A DNA stretch of 64,000 bases. Source: Diphasiastrum complanatum (Eukaryota; Streptophyta; Lycopodiopsida; Lycopodiales; Lycopodiaceae). Positions 11,113 through 23,059 of the stretch are shown piece by piece (the stretch's first letter is position 1; the number at the start of each line of letters is the position of its first letter). Made by a program: the position numbers and the translations under genes. The DNA lies in NCBI GenBank assembly GCA_029204225.1, contig CM055098.1:13047815-13111814 (forward strand). The letters are read 5' to 3'. The notes beneath the pieces were generated by a model that did no database searches, was not told the DNA's origin, and was given only the letters and a program-made list of their open reading frames with translations.

Positions 11113-12902
11113 TGTTTGCGAGCCACTACACAGTTGAGGAAGGAGATATGTGGAGCCTCATGATTCCACATTATCCAAAATTATTGTTTATATTGTAAAA
11201 AATTTCAATTTTTATACATGTAAATGTGCTATAGTGCCTAAATTCATGTAAAGACCTATTTGCACTTTGTAAATTCACATTTAGGTTAGAACTCATGACG
11301 TTTTGTGTGACGTTCTATAGAGATGCAATAGCGGATCTCAACTGACATCTTAACAGTTGGTAAACGAAATTGAGGCCGGTGATCGTTCCTATAAGGTCAA
11401 CACTTCGTGCCATTGTACTTACGCATTTGCACAGATCTGAGTATCAATAGAGAGAGAAGAGAGCCAGTTTCTATAAGCTTGAGCACTTCCTCTACCATCT
11501 TTTACAGCATTACTTCTTATCAAATGAGCGAATACACTCTGTATGATCTTTAACTGTTTGTGATACTACTCTGTCTGCGTCATACATATTTCTCATGTTT
11601 TACTGAATTTCAGTCACTCTAACGTGGATTTTCAGGCGTCACCAGAGAGCAACAATTCTGACTAATGTGTGCAAGGAATTAGCCGAAGTTGTTAAGCATA
11701 ACCTTAAGCAAAACTTCTTTCAATTCTGAATGAGCTATGTGTTTTGATAATGAACTTGTTTGATGCTCTGTTCTGTTTGCTTCATGTGATAAGAACTAAT
11801 TCACTGTATTTGATTAAGAGAAATCATTAGCCAATATGATTCTGTTTGATGAATCTATTTGCTAGTTGCTGTATGATTTGATTGCTTGATTGTTATTAGA
11901 AGAGCCTGAAAGATAAAGTAATCTTCATAATCACAGACCTTGACCAAATCGTTTTACCATTGGTGTTCTTGGATGCCAATTTATCCAAATATCTTTGGAT
12001 AACTAGATATGTCGCTGTAGTATTCATTGTGAATATTACACATCACATTCCATTTACCATCTTACATACACTTATCGTACAAAAGACAGGACTATTCTCT
12101 CTCTTGGGGAACAATCAAACCTTTTATACTACTTAGTTCATTGATTTTGTGGAAATCTATAACGACTAGGCCACCACATTAAAATCCAAACCATATTGAA
12201 GCATACGTTTGAATTGATTCATAATAGTACAATTGTGTTTTCGGTCATATTATGAGATACTAGGATGAGAGGGGTTGTTTGATTCCCCGAGTCATTTTGT
12301 AGGGTGCTTAGCTACTGAGTCAAAACTGGAGGAAACATAATCTTGGAACTTGTGGTTATTTTGGTCGTGTGTGTAGTGAATGTTAGTTGCACAATCCAAT
12401 TATGGTCATGCATGGCAATGTATGGGAGAGAACCATTATAGATAATCTGTCAGTATTAGTGAGATCATTGTTTAATATTGAAAAGGACGTACTGGCTGCC
12501 TAAATTAAATATCCGTTGATAACCCGTTATTTTTCTTTTACAGAGAATGACAATTTCCATGAGTATAATGTCATTAATTCTCTCTTTATGGGGAACGACA
12601 TCTTATATACTACATTAAATATATTAAAACGCAATTTGGTGTGTCATGACACAACCACCCATGCAGTCCATCTAAACATAGGTCACATATCCCATGCCAT
12701 CCTCATGCATACAGCCGTCACAAGCCGTGCACTGCTCCACATGTCTCGATATGAGTGTTTGGATCCTCTCATGGTTATTAGTTACAAACTGGCCTTGACA
12801 TGGAATTAAAGCGAGGCATAACCAAAATTCTCAGATACCGGAGGGCCGGTCCACCATATTAGGACTATTCCAAATCCTTAACTAAATGTAGTTGTAACAT
12901 TC
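11113..12902. other. Non-coding stretch ending in a possible antisense LTR boundary
   Basis: Apart from the promoter-like block I see no coding signal. At 12891-12912 the minus strand reads AAGGGAGGAAGAA directly before TGTTACAAC, which resembles a polypurine tract followed by the start of a 3' LTR of an antisense element. The far end of that LTR was not found. Confidence 0.35.
11296..11396 (+). promoter_or_regulatory. as-1-like TGACG pair and TATA-like box
   Basis: Two TGACG motifs at 11296-11300 and 11308-11312 have a start-to-start distance of 12 bases, the spacing of the as-1 element bound by TGA-type bZIP factors in plant and pararetroviral promoters. A TATA-like CTATAAGG lies at 11389-11396, about 80 bases on, and a GA-rich leader begins near 11450. 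Flanking sequence does not look like the cauliflower mosaic virus promoter used in transgenes. Function is inferred from motif spacing only. Confidence 0.4.
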
Positions 12903-15900
12903 TTCCTCCCTTAAACAAATTCTGTCCTTAGAATGAAAAAGAAAAGACATGAAATTATTTCTCAAGCTTTCCACTCCCAAGAATTATTATCCTCGATCTG
13001 ATCTTTCCATCTAGAATAAGTACTCAGAGATGCAACAATTCTTCAATTGCTTGCTTCTACTTAGGAGTACTAACTCAGATTCCAAAGATACTCTAAGCTA
13101 TAAATCTTCCGAATGGATTAATCATCTCCAAATAATAGTTATCACCTTCATGTAATCACAATTACACAAATCACTAGGTGAATCAAATACTTATTTCAAA
13201 GATCAAGTCCAAAAGCTAAAGAAATTCCATTTTAATCATAGTCTAAAATATGTCCACAACTCCTCGCAGATAATAATGCTTCTTGGTATGAATATTCTTA
13301 GAATATCCATACAACATCTCAATGAACCAAAATCTCTAGGAGATCATCAAGTTTCAGACAAATATAACTTAATCCAGAATATTGTAGTAATTTTGAGTTA
13401 AAAATTCTATTTCTGGCATCACATGCAAGAAATTAGCAATACATCTGAATCTCAATAGATTTACATGTCTCCTATAAATTTGGAGATCTAGATGAACCTC
13501 ATACACAAGCATTTATAGACTATAATATGTAGTAGAATACAATCTACTGAAGTAGGCAAACGCTCCATAAGCAAAAATAATTTACTTTACGAGAAATGTC
13601 TTTGAGATTCATAGGTCTCATTAAAGCACTAAAGAGATTTAGATTTTCAAAACACTGATAAACTCAACTCACTTAATAGGTCAAAAATTATTCACTTATA
13701 ATAATTAAGTATCTATTCATGATCCGTCAATTACAAATAGTTAGTTTCTTATGATTCGTCAATCATAATTCACTGGAATCTTAAACCATACTTAATTATT
13801 AAGAAACACTAGAGTGTATGTCCAACCAAAATTCAACTGAATTCCAGAAATTTAGTTACCATTCTTGGAAACATTATGATTCGGTATCCATTTGAGCTCT
13901 CTGGGATACAATCACTAATGAATTGAGTCTATTTCTCAACTAAGAAATATTCTCCCAAGAATTTCATATATCCTATGCACACAATGCTTTTACTGATAAA
14001 TCCAAATGACTCATAAATCATGTGTCTTACAAGCAATAAAACACAAAAACACTTTCTTCACAATGCCCAGTTTACCAATTAACTTCCACATAAGTAAACC
14101 AACTACTCAAGTTGATTGCCAATGATTCGGAATTCTCAAATGTCCAAGTGCAGATCTTAATTATACTAGTACAACACCACATTTAGATTATAATCCAAAT
14201 CATTTTTGAGTTTACAAATAAATCTTTCATAACAAGATTTGCTAACTCTGCAAGTACTTGTCCATCACAACACTTGATCATATGTCTATGTTCATCGACT
14301 AGGTTAAGTGCACCATATAATCCCAGTAACCAGGAACAAATAGTAGATCCAAACAAGATTAATCGTGCACAAATGAGAAAAATGTCATTATGACACACAT
14401 ATGCCCTTATCTGGTAGATTTCTCCAAAAGCCGCATATGTTACTCTTGTATCTCATTGAGAATTTTGTAACTCAGCTACCAAATAATTTTATTTCTCTTG
14501 AATAAATAACATATATGGGAAATCTCTGAGACTGAAAACACATTCTCTTCATGAGTTTTCCAACCCAACTTGCCTCTTGCCACCAAATTTCTCCCACTTA
14601 ATCAACCCCTCCCAAATTCTAGTACTTCAACTAAGATCAGGTTGATTCAATACAGACATTCCATGATCAAACTTACTTCTATCCCTACCAACCGGGATTA
14701 GAAGCTTATGATCTACTCAGTACTACTTATAATGGTTTCCAATTTCAAACCACCTCTAGTTCCAAATTGTTCCTCACAATGCCTAGAGAGTTTTTCTTGT
14801 CTGAAAACTGTGCAACTCATAGGTCCTCTAATAGAATCTTACCCATCAGTTCACCCCTCCTTTTTAAAAGAAATTTTTAATTTCTTATAAAAAAATATCT
14901 AGAGAGATGACGTATGAAAATATCAGAATCATGAAAAGTCAATATAAGTGCCTTCCAAATAGGATTCACTCTATTATACACAAGACTTTTCTTCCAAATA
15001 TTGTCAAGATGAGTGATAGTAACCATCATCTATTTGAGATCTATCTATGCATAAGAGAAATATTGGGTTTAAGAAATTGAAATACAACCATCCTAGAACA
15101 TCTCAAATTCCAAGCCTTAAACATACAAGTACTAATGCACATGATGACAAGAGTCCCTTAGAAAAGAAGTCATTTTCATGTTGGAAGGATTATATAAATT
15201 TAATCTAACGTCCATATTTGAGAAATTCAAAAGAAGTAAGGGTCCTTTAAAATGTGGGAAATAGTTTTTAAGGGTTTCCGATTTGTAAATTATGAGATAT
15301 CATTAGGGATCCGGATCTATATCCCATAATCTCCCCAAATACCCTGAAACAATAAACCAATGGATTCAGTCATTAATATTTGCATTATTGTAAACAGTAA
15401 CCACTGGTCTACAGATCACTCTTGCACAAGAAAGCCCCTTGGAATCACTGATGTCCCATACCATCAGTTTTCTCTCCAGGAAAGTTCTTTGCTTCTAGGT
15501 CTGACCACCAAAAAATCAAAGAGATTAACTGGCTATCCTATATCCAAATATAGAATTTGATTTTCAACCAAATTCAGAAGTTACTTCAACCCATCAAATT
15601 CCCTTACGTTTCTTAAGTAATTCACTGTAGATGAATTATCATCTAAGAATACCACTAGGAATTGACCCAGAACCCAAGTGTATTCATTATTAAAAGAAAA
15701 CATTTTGAATTCAAAAATCTAAAGTAATGCAATAATAGATATCCAATCTATTTTTGAATCGTAATGAGGAATTTTATTCCTCCTAGAAAATCTTTAACAA
15801 CATATCCGATATTCCAAAGATCTTAAAATTCCATCTGGATTTCCCATACTATATAGTCACATATCTATTCCACCAAGCACTGGAGAATCCATAATTTAGT

Positions 15901-16260
15901 TCCTAATGGATAACACTAATCCATTTACAAAATTGTGGTTTAACAACAAGGACCACACATGGTTTATCGTCACATTATACAAAATGTTCTGGTTAGTATC
16001 AAGCTTTCCAAATCCCTCCCATCTGAGAGTTCCAACTCTTAGGAATAAGGCTCTATCATGTACTAATTGTACAAATGTGATCCAAGTGTCAATTCTCACT
16101 TCTCATATCACAATTTCCATTTACAATTAGGGTCATGCTCATGGTCCTATAGATATTCAATATGAATTAAACTTAACAAATTCTAACTGGTAATATGTAA
16201 TTTTTCCACAAGGATTATCAAAATATCCCAATTACATAATACAAACGCATTCACAAGGAT
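12903..16260. other. Long AT-rich stretch without genes
   Basis: No open frame with a recognisable domain occurs on either strand. The stretch lies between a possible antisense polypurine tract (12903) and an antisense gypsy integrase tail (16270-16590). It may be the decayed 3' non-coding part of that gypsy element, but no internal motif confirms it. Confidence 0.4.
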
Positions 16261-16269
16261 ATCAAACTT

Positions 16270-16590
16270 TCATTCATCAAGGTATTCTAGGACCACTACT
16301 CCATAAGATAGAATTTCTTTGTATGGTCCTTCACTTGTGAATTTCAATTATCTTTTGATCAGTTTCATTTTATACATCAAGGGAAGATCTCCTTCCTTTA
16401 GATCCTTCTTATGTAACAGACGATCATGCCATGCCTTTTGATGAGTTTTCTCTGTTGCTAGTGCATGCATTGCCATGAATCTAGTTTCACACAATTTATG
16501 TAAAGCTTCATGACAGAGTTGTAAGGATTTAGCATCATCCAAGTGTAGGGAAATGTCCATAACGCAACATGTAACTTGTGTTTCCAATCC
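16270..16590 (-). pseudogene. Ty3/gypsy integrase C-terminal fragment
   Basis: The minus-strand peptide has the helical region that follows the gypsy integrase core (LCETRFMAMHALATEKTHQ, then KAWHDRLLHKKDLKEGD). The segment after the main frame (16270-16350) contains SEGPYKE, matching the GPY/F module. The DDE core is missing. The fragment abuts a plus-strand copia relic at about 16690. Confidence 0.8.
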
Positions 16591-16689
16591 GAGCAGCTTG
16601 CCTCAGTTGTTTTATTCATAATACTGCAAATCTTGAGTGGAAATGGTCTACACTTGATAGATCAAACCAAGATTGCTTTAAGTAATGAA

Positions 16690-17577
16690 TCTAAGATGGT
16701 TGATCTCGGGTCTCTACACTTTGTACCGGGGCATAGCGGTCACTAGATCCAAAGATTATAGCTTTATTTTTCAATCTAGATATGCTCATCATGTTCTTAA
16801 AATATTCAATATTCAAAATTGTAAAAGTGTAGAAACACCTATGGAGCCACTTGTAAGAGTTCCTATGAAAGATGACGAAACATCCAAAGTGGACATCACT
16901 CTTTATAGGAGCCTCATAGGCTCAATAATGTGGTTAACAATCACCATACCAAATCTTAGCTATAGTGTTTGCAAGTTAAGTCAATTTATGCAAGATCCCT
17001 CCATGCATCATTGGAAAATGGCTAAGAGGATTCTTAGATATCTCTCAAACACTATAGACTCTGAGAGAGATGTATTATCTTTACATACCTTCTCGGACTC
17101 AGACTTTGCAGGTTGCAAAGTGGATAGAAGATCCACAAGTGCTTTTGTATGTTTCATGGGTGGAGGAGCAATCTCATGGCTATCAAAATAACAATCAATT
17201 ATTTCTCTGTATTCGAATACAAGGCACTTACAACAACTACCAATTAGGAGATATTATGGATCAAAAGGTTGCTAATGGAGCTTCATGTGATCAAGCATGA
17301 CTACGTTTCCCTAATCAAACTTTGACAATCTCTCTTCTCAAAGTCTTGCTAGCAATCTAGTTTTTCATGCTAGAAGCAAACATATTGAAGTTTGTCACCA
17401 TTTTGTTCGAGAAAAAGTCCAAGAAGGAGAGATCCATTTGGAGCATGTACCAACATCAGAATGCTTGGTTTATCTTCTTATTAAGCCACTTGCAAGAGAA
17501 CCATCTTATAAGTTAAGAATAGCTCTCAATGTTATAAGCAAATCTATGTTGGAAAAATAGCTAGTTTTGAGGAGGAG
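16690..17577 (+). pseudogene. Ty1/copia RT-RNase H 3' fragment
   Basis: The plus strand encodes the end of a copia RT and RNase H: YAHHVLKIFNIQNCKSVETP, YRSLIGSIMWL, SVCKLSQFMQDPS, HWKMAKRILRYL, then the RNase H signatures FSDSDFAGCKVDRRSTSAF and GGGAISWLSK. Frames are shifted after 17191, but ARSKHIEVCHHFVREKV and a YLLIKPL equivalent can still be read to about 17510. A purine tract (TTTTGAGGAGGAG, 17565-17577) directly precedes the LTR that starts at 17578. The 5' part of the element (gag, integrase, 5' LTR) is missing. Confidence 0.92.
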
Positions 17578-18158
17578 TGTTAGAAATTTGGCAAAACTAG
17601 CTATTGTAAAATGGTCATTTGACTTGTTTGACCATTATGTGTACATATTTAGGAGAATGTTGTGAAAGTTTTCAGATCCTTAAGATCCAATCAACTTGAA
17701 AGATCTTTGGTTAGAAAGAGAAATACACTACCAATCTCACCAATGTAGAAAAATCAGCATCTACACACAAAATGAGATGCAAACACTAATAGAACTTGAT
17801 CAAACTTGAATGAAATGATAAAGTACTTTTTTTTTTCATACAAAATAAAAAATCTACTGTATTTACACGTGTAGATCCGAACATAGCAATTATAGATCAT
17901 TCTACACATAAAATTGCATGCAATCACAAGCATAGTGCACCAATGGATGGTAGAACCAAAGAGAACCATGTATAAGCATGAAATGAGATAGAGAAGAGAG
18001 AATATAACTCTCTCCACAAGTTACATCCTTTTATAGCATGTCCAAACCCTATTTGGCCACTTGGCTTTCCCTCCAATATGCTAGCCTACTATTTTTGGGT
18101 CTAGATTCAATGTACCCAGCTATTCAAATATGAATCTACTCAATCTCACCTTCTAACA
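17578..18158 (+). repeat. 3' LTR of the truncated copia element (581 bp)
   Basis: The LTR begins TGTTAGAA directly after the polypurine tract and ends TTCTAACA, so its ends form a perfect 8-base inverted repeat with the canonical TG...CA. No second copy occurs in the window, so the element lost its 5' end by truncation or deletion. Confidence 0.85.
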
Positions 18159-18689
18159 TTCCCACACTTTCAAAAAGTGTTTATTCAAATGACATTTAGA
18201 CTAATGAACTTTGAAAAGTCAATTTCTAAGTCTAAAAACAAAGTTGGCCTCAATATGCCAAATATGGAAATATAGCAAATATGATGAAACTAGTTGAATC
18301 TTTTACACTCCCTCTTCAGCTAGTTTCAGCATGGACTTTGATAACAATATTGTTATTAGATGAGTTTAATTATGAAGTAGAATTAAGAAGAGGCAAGGAG
18401 CAGATCATGTTTATTCACTAAATGTTTCAATGCATAGTGATCTACATGAAAACCGAAAGGGTATCCTAAAAGATAATGTTGTGAACGATCTGCTTGATGA
18501 GAGCGCATGACGCGTCATGTAATAACACTCAATTCCTTCACAATTCACAATGTTGACCTTTCTACTCTGATAATAAGATGTATGAATAGTTGATTTATAC
18601 TAAGTAATTAGGTCGTCAAGTGCGATTGCCAGTTGCTTGCTGATAAGCGGTGACAATTGGCCGTAAACAGTCTGTCTTCATAAATGAAC
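18159..18689. other. Non-coding spacer
   Basis: AT-rich sequence between the copia LTR and the GAAAAATGC minisatellite. I see no gene or clear repeat. Confidence 0.5.
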
Positions 18690-18985
18690 GTGAACTGTCA
18701 TTCTGCATAAATGAACGTAAACTGCCACAAGCGAAAAATGCAACACTGCATTTTTACTCATGATTTCTTACAAGGCGAAAAATGCGAAAAGGAAAGACTG
18801 CATTTTTGCACGTAACTCTTGACAGGCGAAAAATGCGAAAAAGATGATATTGCATTTTTTACATGTAATTCTTGACAGGCGAAAAATGCATCACTGTATT
18901 TTTACTCGTAATTCCTGACAAGCGAAAAATGCAAAAAAGCCGACATTGCATTTTTACACAAGATTCCTGACAAGCGACACTGTCG
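18690..18985. repeat. GAAAAATGC minisatellite with internal hairpins
   Basis: Five degenerate tandem units of about 43-53 bases run from about 18731 to 18975. Each starts gcgaaaaatgc, contains an inverted partner (tgcattttt) and ends in ttcttgacag, ttcctgacaa or a variant. Each unit can fold into a short hairpin between the gaaaaatgc and gcattttt arms. Just before it, two copies of a taaatgaacgtgaactg-type unit occur at about 18677-18725. The distal units overlap the 3' end of the antisense gag frame below. Confidence 0.85.
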
Positions 18986-19800
18986 GGTTTGTAGAGAGAG
19001 AAAATGCGACTCTGTTTTCAACTTCGTGTATTTTTGTAGCTTCGCTTTTTTTTCATTTGGCTTTAACGTCAGACAGACTTTTAAATCACTCATTTCTTTT
19101 GGTAATATCTCAACACTCTTCCTTAATGGATCCATCTTTTCGGATTTCTCCATTCTTTTCTTCCTATCTGAGTTTCTATTCTTGGATTTTTTATAAGAAG
19201 ATTCTTCTTCTGATGAAGAAGAATAAGATGAATACTCTAAAGACTCTTCCTCATCTGCTGAATCAAATTCCGATTGAGACTCAATAGATGATTCAGATTC
19301 TTCTGTACGTTTCGATTTATGTTTTTTACTGCTTTTTCTTTCATTTCTCTGTCTACGAGAAATTTGAGAAGTTTCATAATTCTTGACAGAGGCAATGACA
19401 TCTTCCAAAGAAGTCATCAATCCATGTCGACAATAATGATCCATTTTCTTAGGCAAGCCGCCCAAGAACCATTTGTTTTGCATAGGAATCACATACTGGG
19501 CTCCTAACTTTCCTATTAAATCCTTAACTCTATGGGTATACTTTCTAAGTGATTCCTTTGGCTTCTTCTCAACAGAAGTAAGCCGAGCCAACAATCTAGT
19601 GGAGTATCATATCTCCCTAAGCTGCTTAAGGAATGCTGCTTTTAAAGCATTCCAATAACCATTTTTGGTACTAATTGACTGTACCAGATCCTAGCCTGCT
19701 TCCGCAGAAGACCTGACAAAATTCTAAGACGTCAGCCAAGGATGGAGGATATTGTCGTTGTAATAACCGTTGGAAAAATTCATGAGGGACGTACGCCAAC
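18902..19800 (-). pseudogene. Ty3/gypsy gag fragment
   Basis: The minus strand carries a retrotransposon gag-type capsid segment: LTSVEKKPKESLRKYTHRVK, then FLGGLPKKMDHYCRHGL and TSLEDVIASVKNYE. A long charged Ser/Glu/Lys-rich tail follows (RTEESESSIESQSEFDSADE). Upstream of the 230-codon frame, frameshifted pieces (a RFIQRYYND-like segment near 19770, ALKAAFLKQLRE near 19630) extend the match. No zinc knuckle is seen. The fragment lies 3' of the pol block at 20150-23040 on the same strand, the reverse of normal gag-pol order, so it must come from a different insertion or a rearrangement. Confidence 0.8.
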
Positions 19801-20149
19801 CGTATAACTGAAAAATATGAAGGATCGATTTTTTTTTAAAGGGTCAAAATTATCAAGGGTCAAAATTTTTCAAGCATATTCGACCCTGGATCAAATCAAA
19901 TCGGGTTGAATAAAAATTCGATACCAATGAATCTTAAAGACATGTTTTCGACCTTAACAAATACATCCTAAAAAGAAATTCTAACACCTATAAAATATTT
20001 CTCCTCCCTCTCAAATAGGGAAACATTGACTGAGAAGAGGATAAAAATAAATAAAAATAAAATAAAAGAGAAGATAAAACTAAATAAAAACAATAAATAT
20101 TCTCTTGGAAAAGCATAGATTTGAAACTGCTTACATAAAACCAAGAGTT

Positions 20150-23040
20150 TATTTGTAAACGACTTTCTACGGTTGATTATATTTCTTGATACGAGAGCTA
20201 TTTACTCTTGTATCAAGGAAATTTCCTTCAAGATGAGTTAGCTAGATCAAATTATTGAAAAATACTTCAATGACTTTGTAAGGACCCATCCATCTTGTAT
20301 GTAACTTTCCAGGAAATTTTATATGTCTGTTGTCATATAAAAATGCCAATCACCAGCTTTAAGAGAAATTTTCTTCAAACTTGTATCAAAATGTTTCTTT
20401 CTCTTTTCCTGTACCACTATTGTTTCCTGCAAAGCACAAAATCGATCCTCCTCCAATCGAGATATCTCGAGCAGTCTTTCATCAATAATATCATGTGATT
20501 CTTCACGATCTGCTTGTTGAATTCGATATGTTGGACTATCGAATTCGATTGGGAGTATTGGGTACATTCCATAAACTAAATAATATGGAGTCTTTTTAGT
20601 TGTAATTTTTTCAGTAGTCTGATATGCCCAAAGAACTGGTGGTATTTTCATATCCAATAAGTAGAATGCTGATCTGTGATTTAATTCAATATTTTATATA
20701 AAATACCATTCGCTCGTTCAGTCAATCCATTTGCTTTAGGATTATATGGAGTTGTCTTTCTATGAATAATCATATAATGCTTTAGTAACTCTGCAATAAT
20801 ATTATTTATGAAATGAGTTCCTCTGTCACTGACAAGTTCTAAAGGATAGCCATATCTTGTGATTATATTAGCAAAAAGAAAATTGGCAATAGTCTTCGCA
20901 TCATTTTTCTTCGTAGGCTCAGCCTCTACCATTTTCGTGCAGTAGTCTGTTGCTATCAATATGTATCGGTTTTTCCTGTGTCTTGTAGCTGGCTTAATCG
21001 GCCCCACAAAATTGATATACCATTTTTCGAATGGTGCCAATGGTAAGATTGGTACCAACGGCCAATTAGTCGATCTTGTTGGTTTATCCATTTTCTGACA
21101 TGGATCACAGTTTATAATAAACTTATGCACATCTCTGCACATACTAGGCCACCAATATTTGCCATTCATGATTTTTCGAACTGTGTTCTTCAATGCATAG
21201 TGTCTGCCAGCTTCTTCTTCATGAAAAGACTTCATCACTATTTGAATTTCTGCTGGTTCCAGGCACCTTCGAAGTTCATCATCACTTCCCAATTTATAAA
21301 GCACACCGGATATAATTGTGTACGGTGCTACTTTATATTGAAAGACATTATTTGATTTCTACTATTGCATAATGGTCTACATGAAATGTAAATGCATAAC
21401 TTAATAAATAATGTCAATTTTGTTTTTACTGAATATATCATTCTCAAAGTCTCTCTCTCAATAGCAGAGTAATTTTTTTTTTTCTGATGCAGATAATTGC
21501 CTACTTGTATAATATATAAGATAATCTTTCTTTTCATCAGCTTTTTGACTACTTCCAATAGCAAAGGAAGAAGTGTCCACATAAACATGGAATTTCCTGG
21601 CCCAATCGGGGGGTCATAATATCAGAGCAGTCTTCAACTTGGATTTCAGTCCCTTCAAAAGACTTTTGACGGTTTGGAATCCATTCATATGTAACATCTT
21701 TCTTTAGTAACCTGTTCAAAGGGGCTGCTATCATAGCATAATCTTGTACAAATCTTCGATAATAGCCCAAATGGCCAAGAAAATCTCTCAACTCCCTTAG
21801 ATTAGTCAAGGATAAGAGTGCATCAATCACTTTGATATTGTCCTGATCAACTTCGATACCTGTTTTTGATAGTCGATGACCCAACAAAATACCTTCAGTC
21901 ATCCCAAAATAGCCTTTCCCAGGATGTAAGGATATGGACGTTTTCCTGTATCTTTGTAATGTTTGTTGGAGTTTCTCCAAATGTTCTTTGTGCGAATTAA
22001 AAATACAAAAATCATCAATAAATATTTCAAAAAATTTCCTCAAAAAGTCTTGAAATATTACTGTTATCATTCTTTGGAACGTAGCAGGTGCGTTGCAAAG
22101 TCCAAATGGCATTCTATTGTACGCATAGGTAGCCCAGTCTGTTGTAAAAGTTATTTTACTTCGATCTTCTGGTCTGATTTGAACTTAATAATAACTAGAA
22201 TAACCGTCCAAAAAACTATATCTTTCATAACCAGCAACTTTATCCAATATAATATCTTTAAAGGCAAATGATGATAGTCCTTTTTTGTTGCTGCATTTAA
22301 TTCTCTGAAATCTTGACAAACTCAAATTTTGCCAGTTTTCTTCTTTGGAAGCACCACAATGGGTAATACCCATTCGCTGCTTAAAACTGGATAAATTATT
22401 CCCGCTTTAAGAGACTTATCTAATTCTTCTTTCACCATTAGGAAATACTTAGGATTCAATCTGTACTGCCTTTGTCTAATTGGTAGAGAATCTGCTTTCA
22501 AATCGATTTGGTGCTCTCTAAATTCACTAGGAATACTTTTTAGATCTTTTAAGTCCCAGGCAAAAACATCAATAAATTTCTTCAATATCTTATAATATAA
22601 GCTTCCATCAAATTTGGATAATCGAACTGAGATGTTCACTTCTTTTCCCTGCTCAAGAGGTATTCTTTGAACTTCCTCCACGTCGATCATTTCCATAGTA
22701 GGGTTTATCTCACTTTTCCCATGTACCTCTTTGTTTTGGGGCTCACTTGGCTCGGCTTCTTCTTCTCCTAATTCATAACATTCTAGATATTGAATATCTA
22801 TATAGTACGTTTCTGTTTCCGAGCTAGAAGAAGACTCAAATCCCCAAGTATAACTGGAATCTGATTGAGTCTCGCCTTTGTATTTGTCTTTCAACCAACT
22901 CATATGGACTTGCTTATTAGTTCCTCTTATAGGAAATAGAAATTCTCGCTTTTTTCAATGAGTAATCTGTCGGCTTCATACAACCATGGTCAATCCAACA
23001 ACATCGAATAAGTAGGAATTTTTACTAGCTTTATCACCAC
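20150..23040 (-). pseudogene. Ty3/gypsy pol: protease end, RT, RNase H, integrase
   Basis: This is the largest pol block in the window, on the minus strand and broken by frameshifts. In order: a protease tail near 23010-22940 (LLDWPWLYEADRLL); an acidic Ser/Glu linker (22903-22700); the RT palm start LPIRQRQYRLNP and LKAGIIYPVLSSEWVLPIVV (about 22500-22340); GYSSYY and MPFGLCNAPATFQRM (about 22200-22075); the catalytic box FIDDFCIF (about 22010); thumb and connection GHLGYYRRFVQDYA (about 21750); a damaged RNase H (21590-21330); and an integrase with HHCC residues (HYALKN...CDPCQK) and DDE-type core (FVGPIKPATRHR, VSDRGTHF, PYNPKANGLTERAN). The C-terminal RWMGPYKV (about 20280) is the GPY/F module. 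No LTR was recognised. Not functional. Confidence 0.93.
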
Positions 23041-23059
23041 AAAATTTAGTAGAAACAAT

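Noticed and set aside
11296-11396. Transgene contamination by the CaMV 35S promoter
   Set aside because: Only the TGACG spacing and a TATA-like box match; the intervening and flanking sequence is different and AT-rich.
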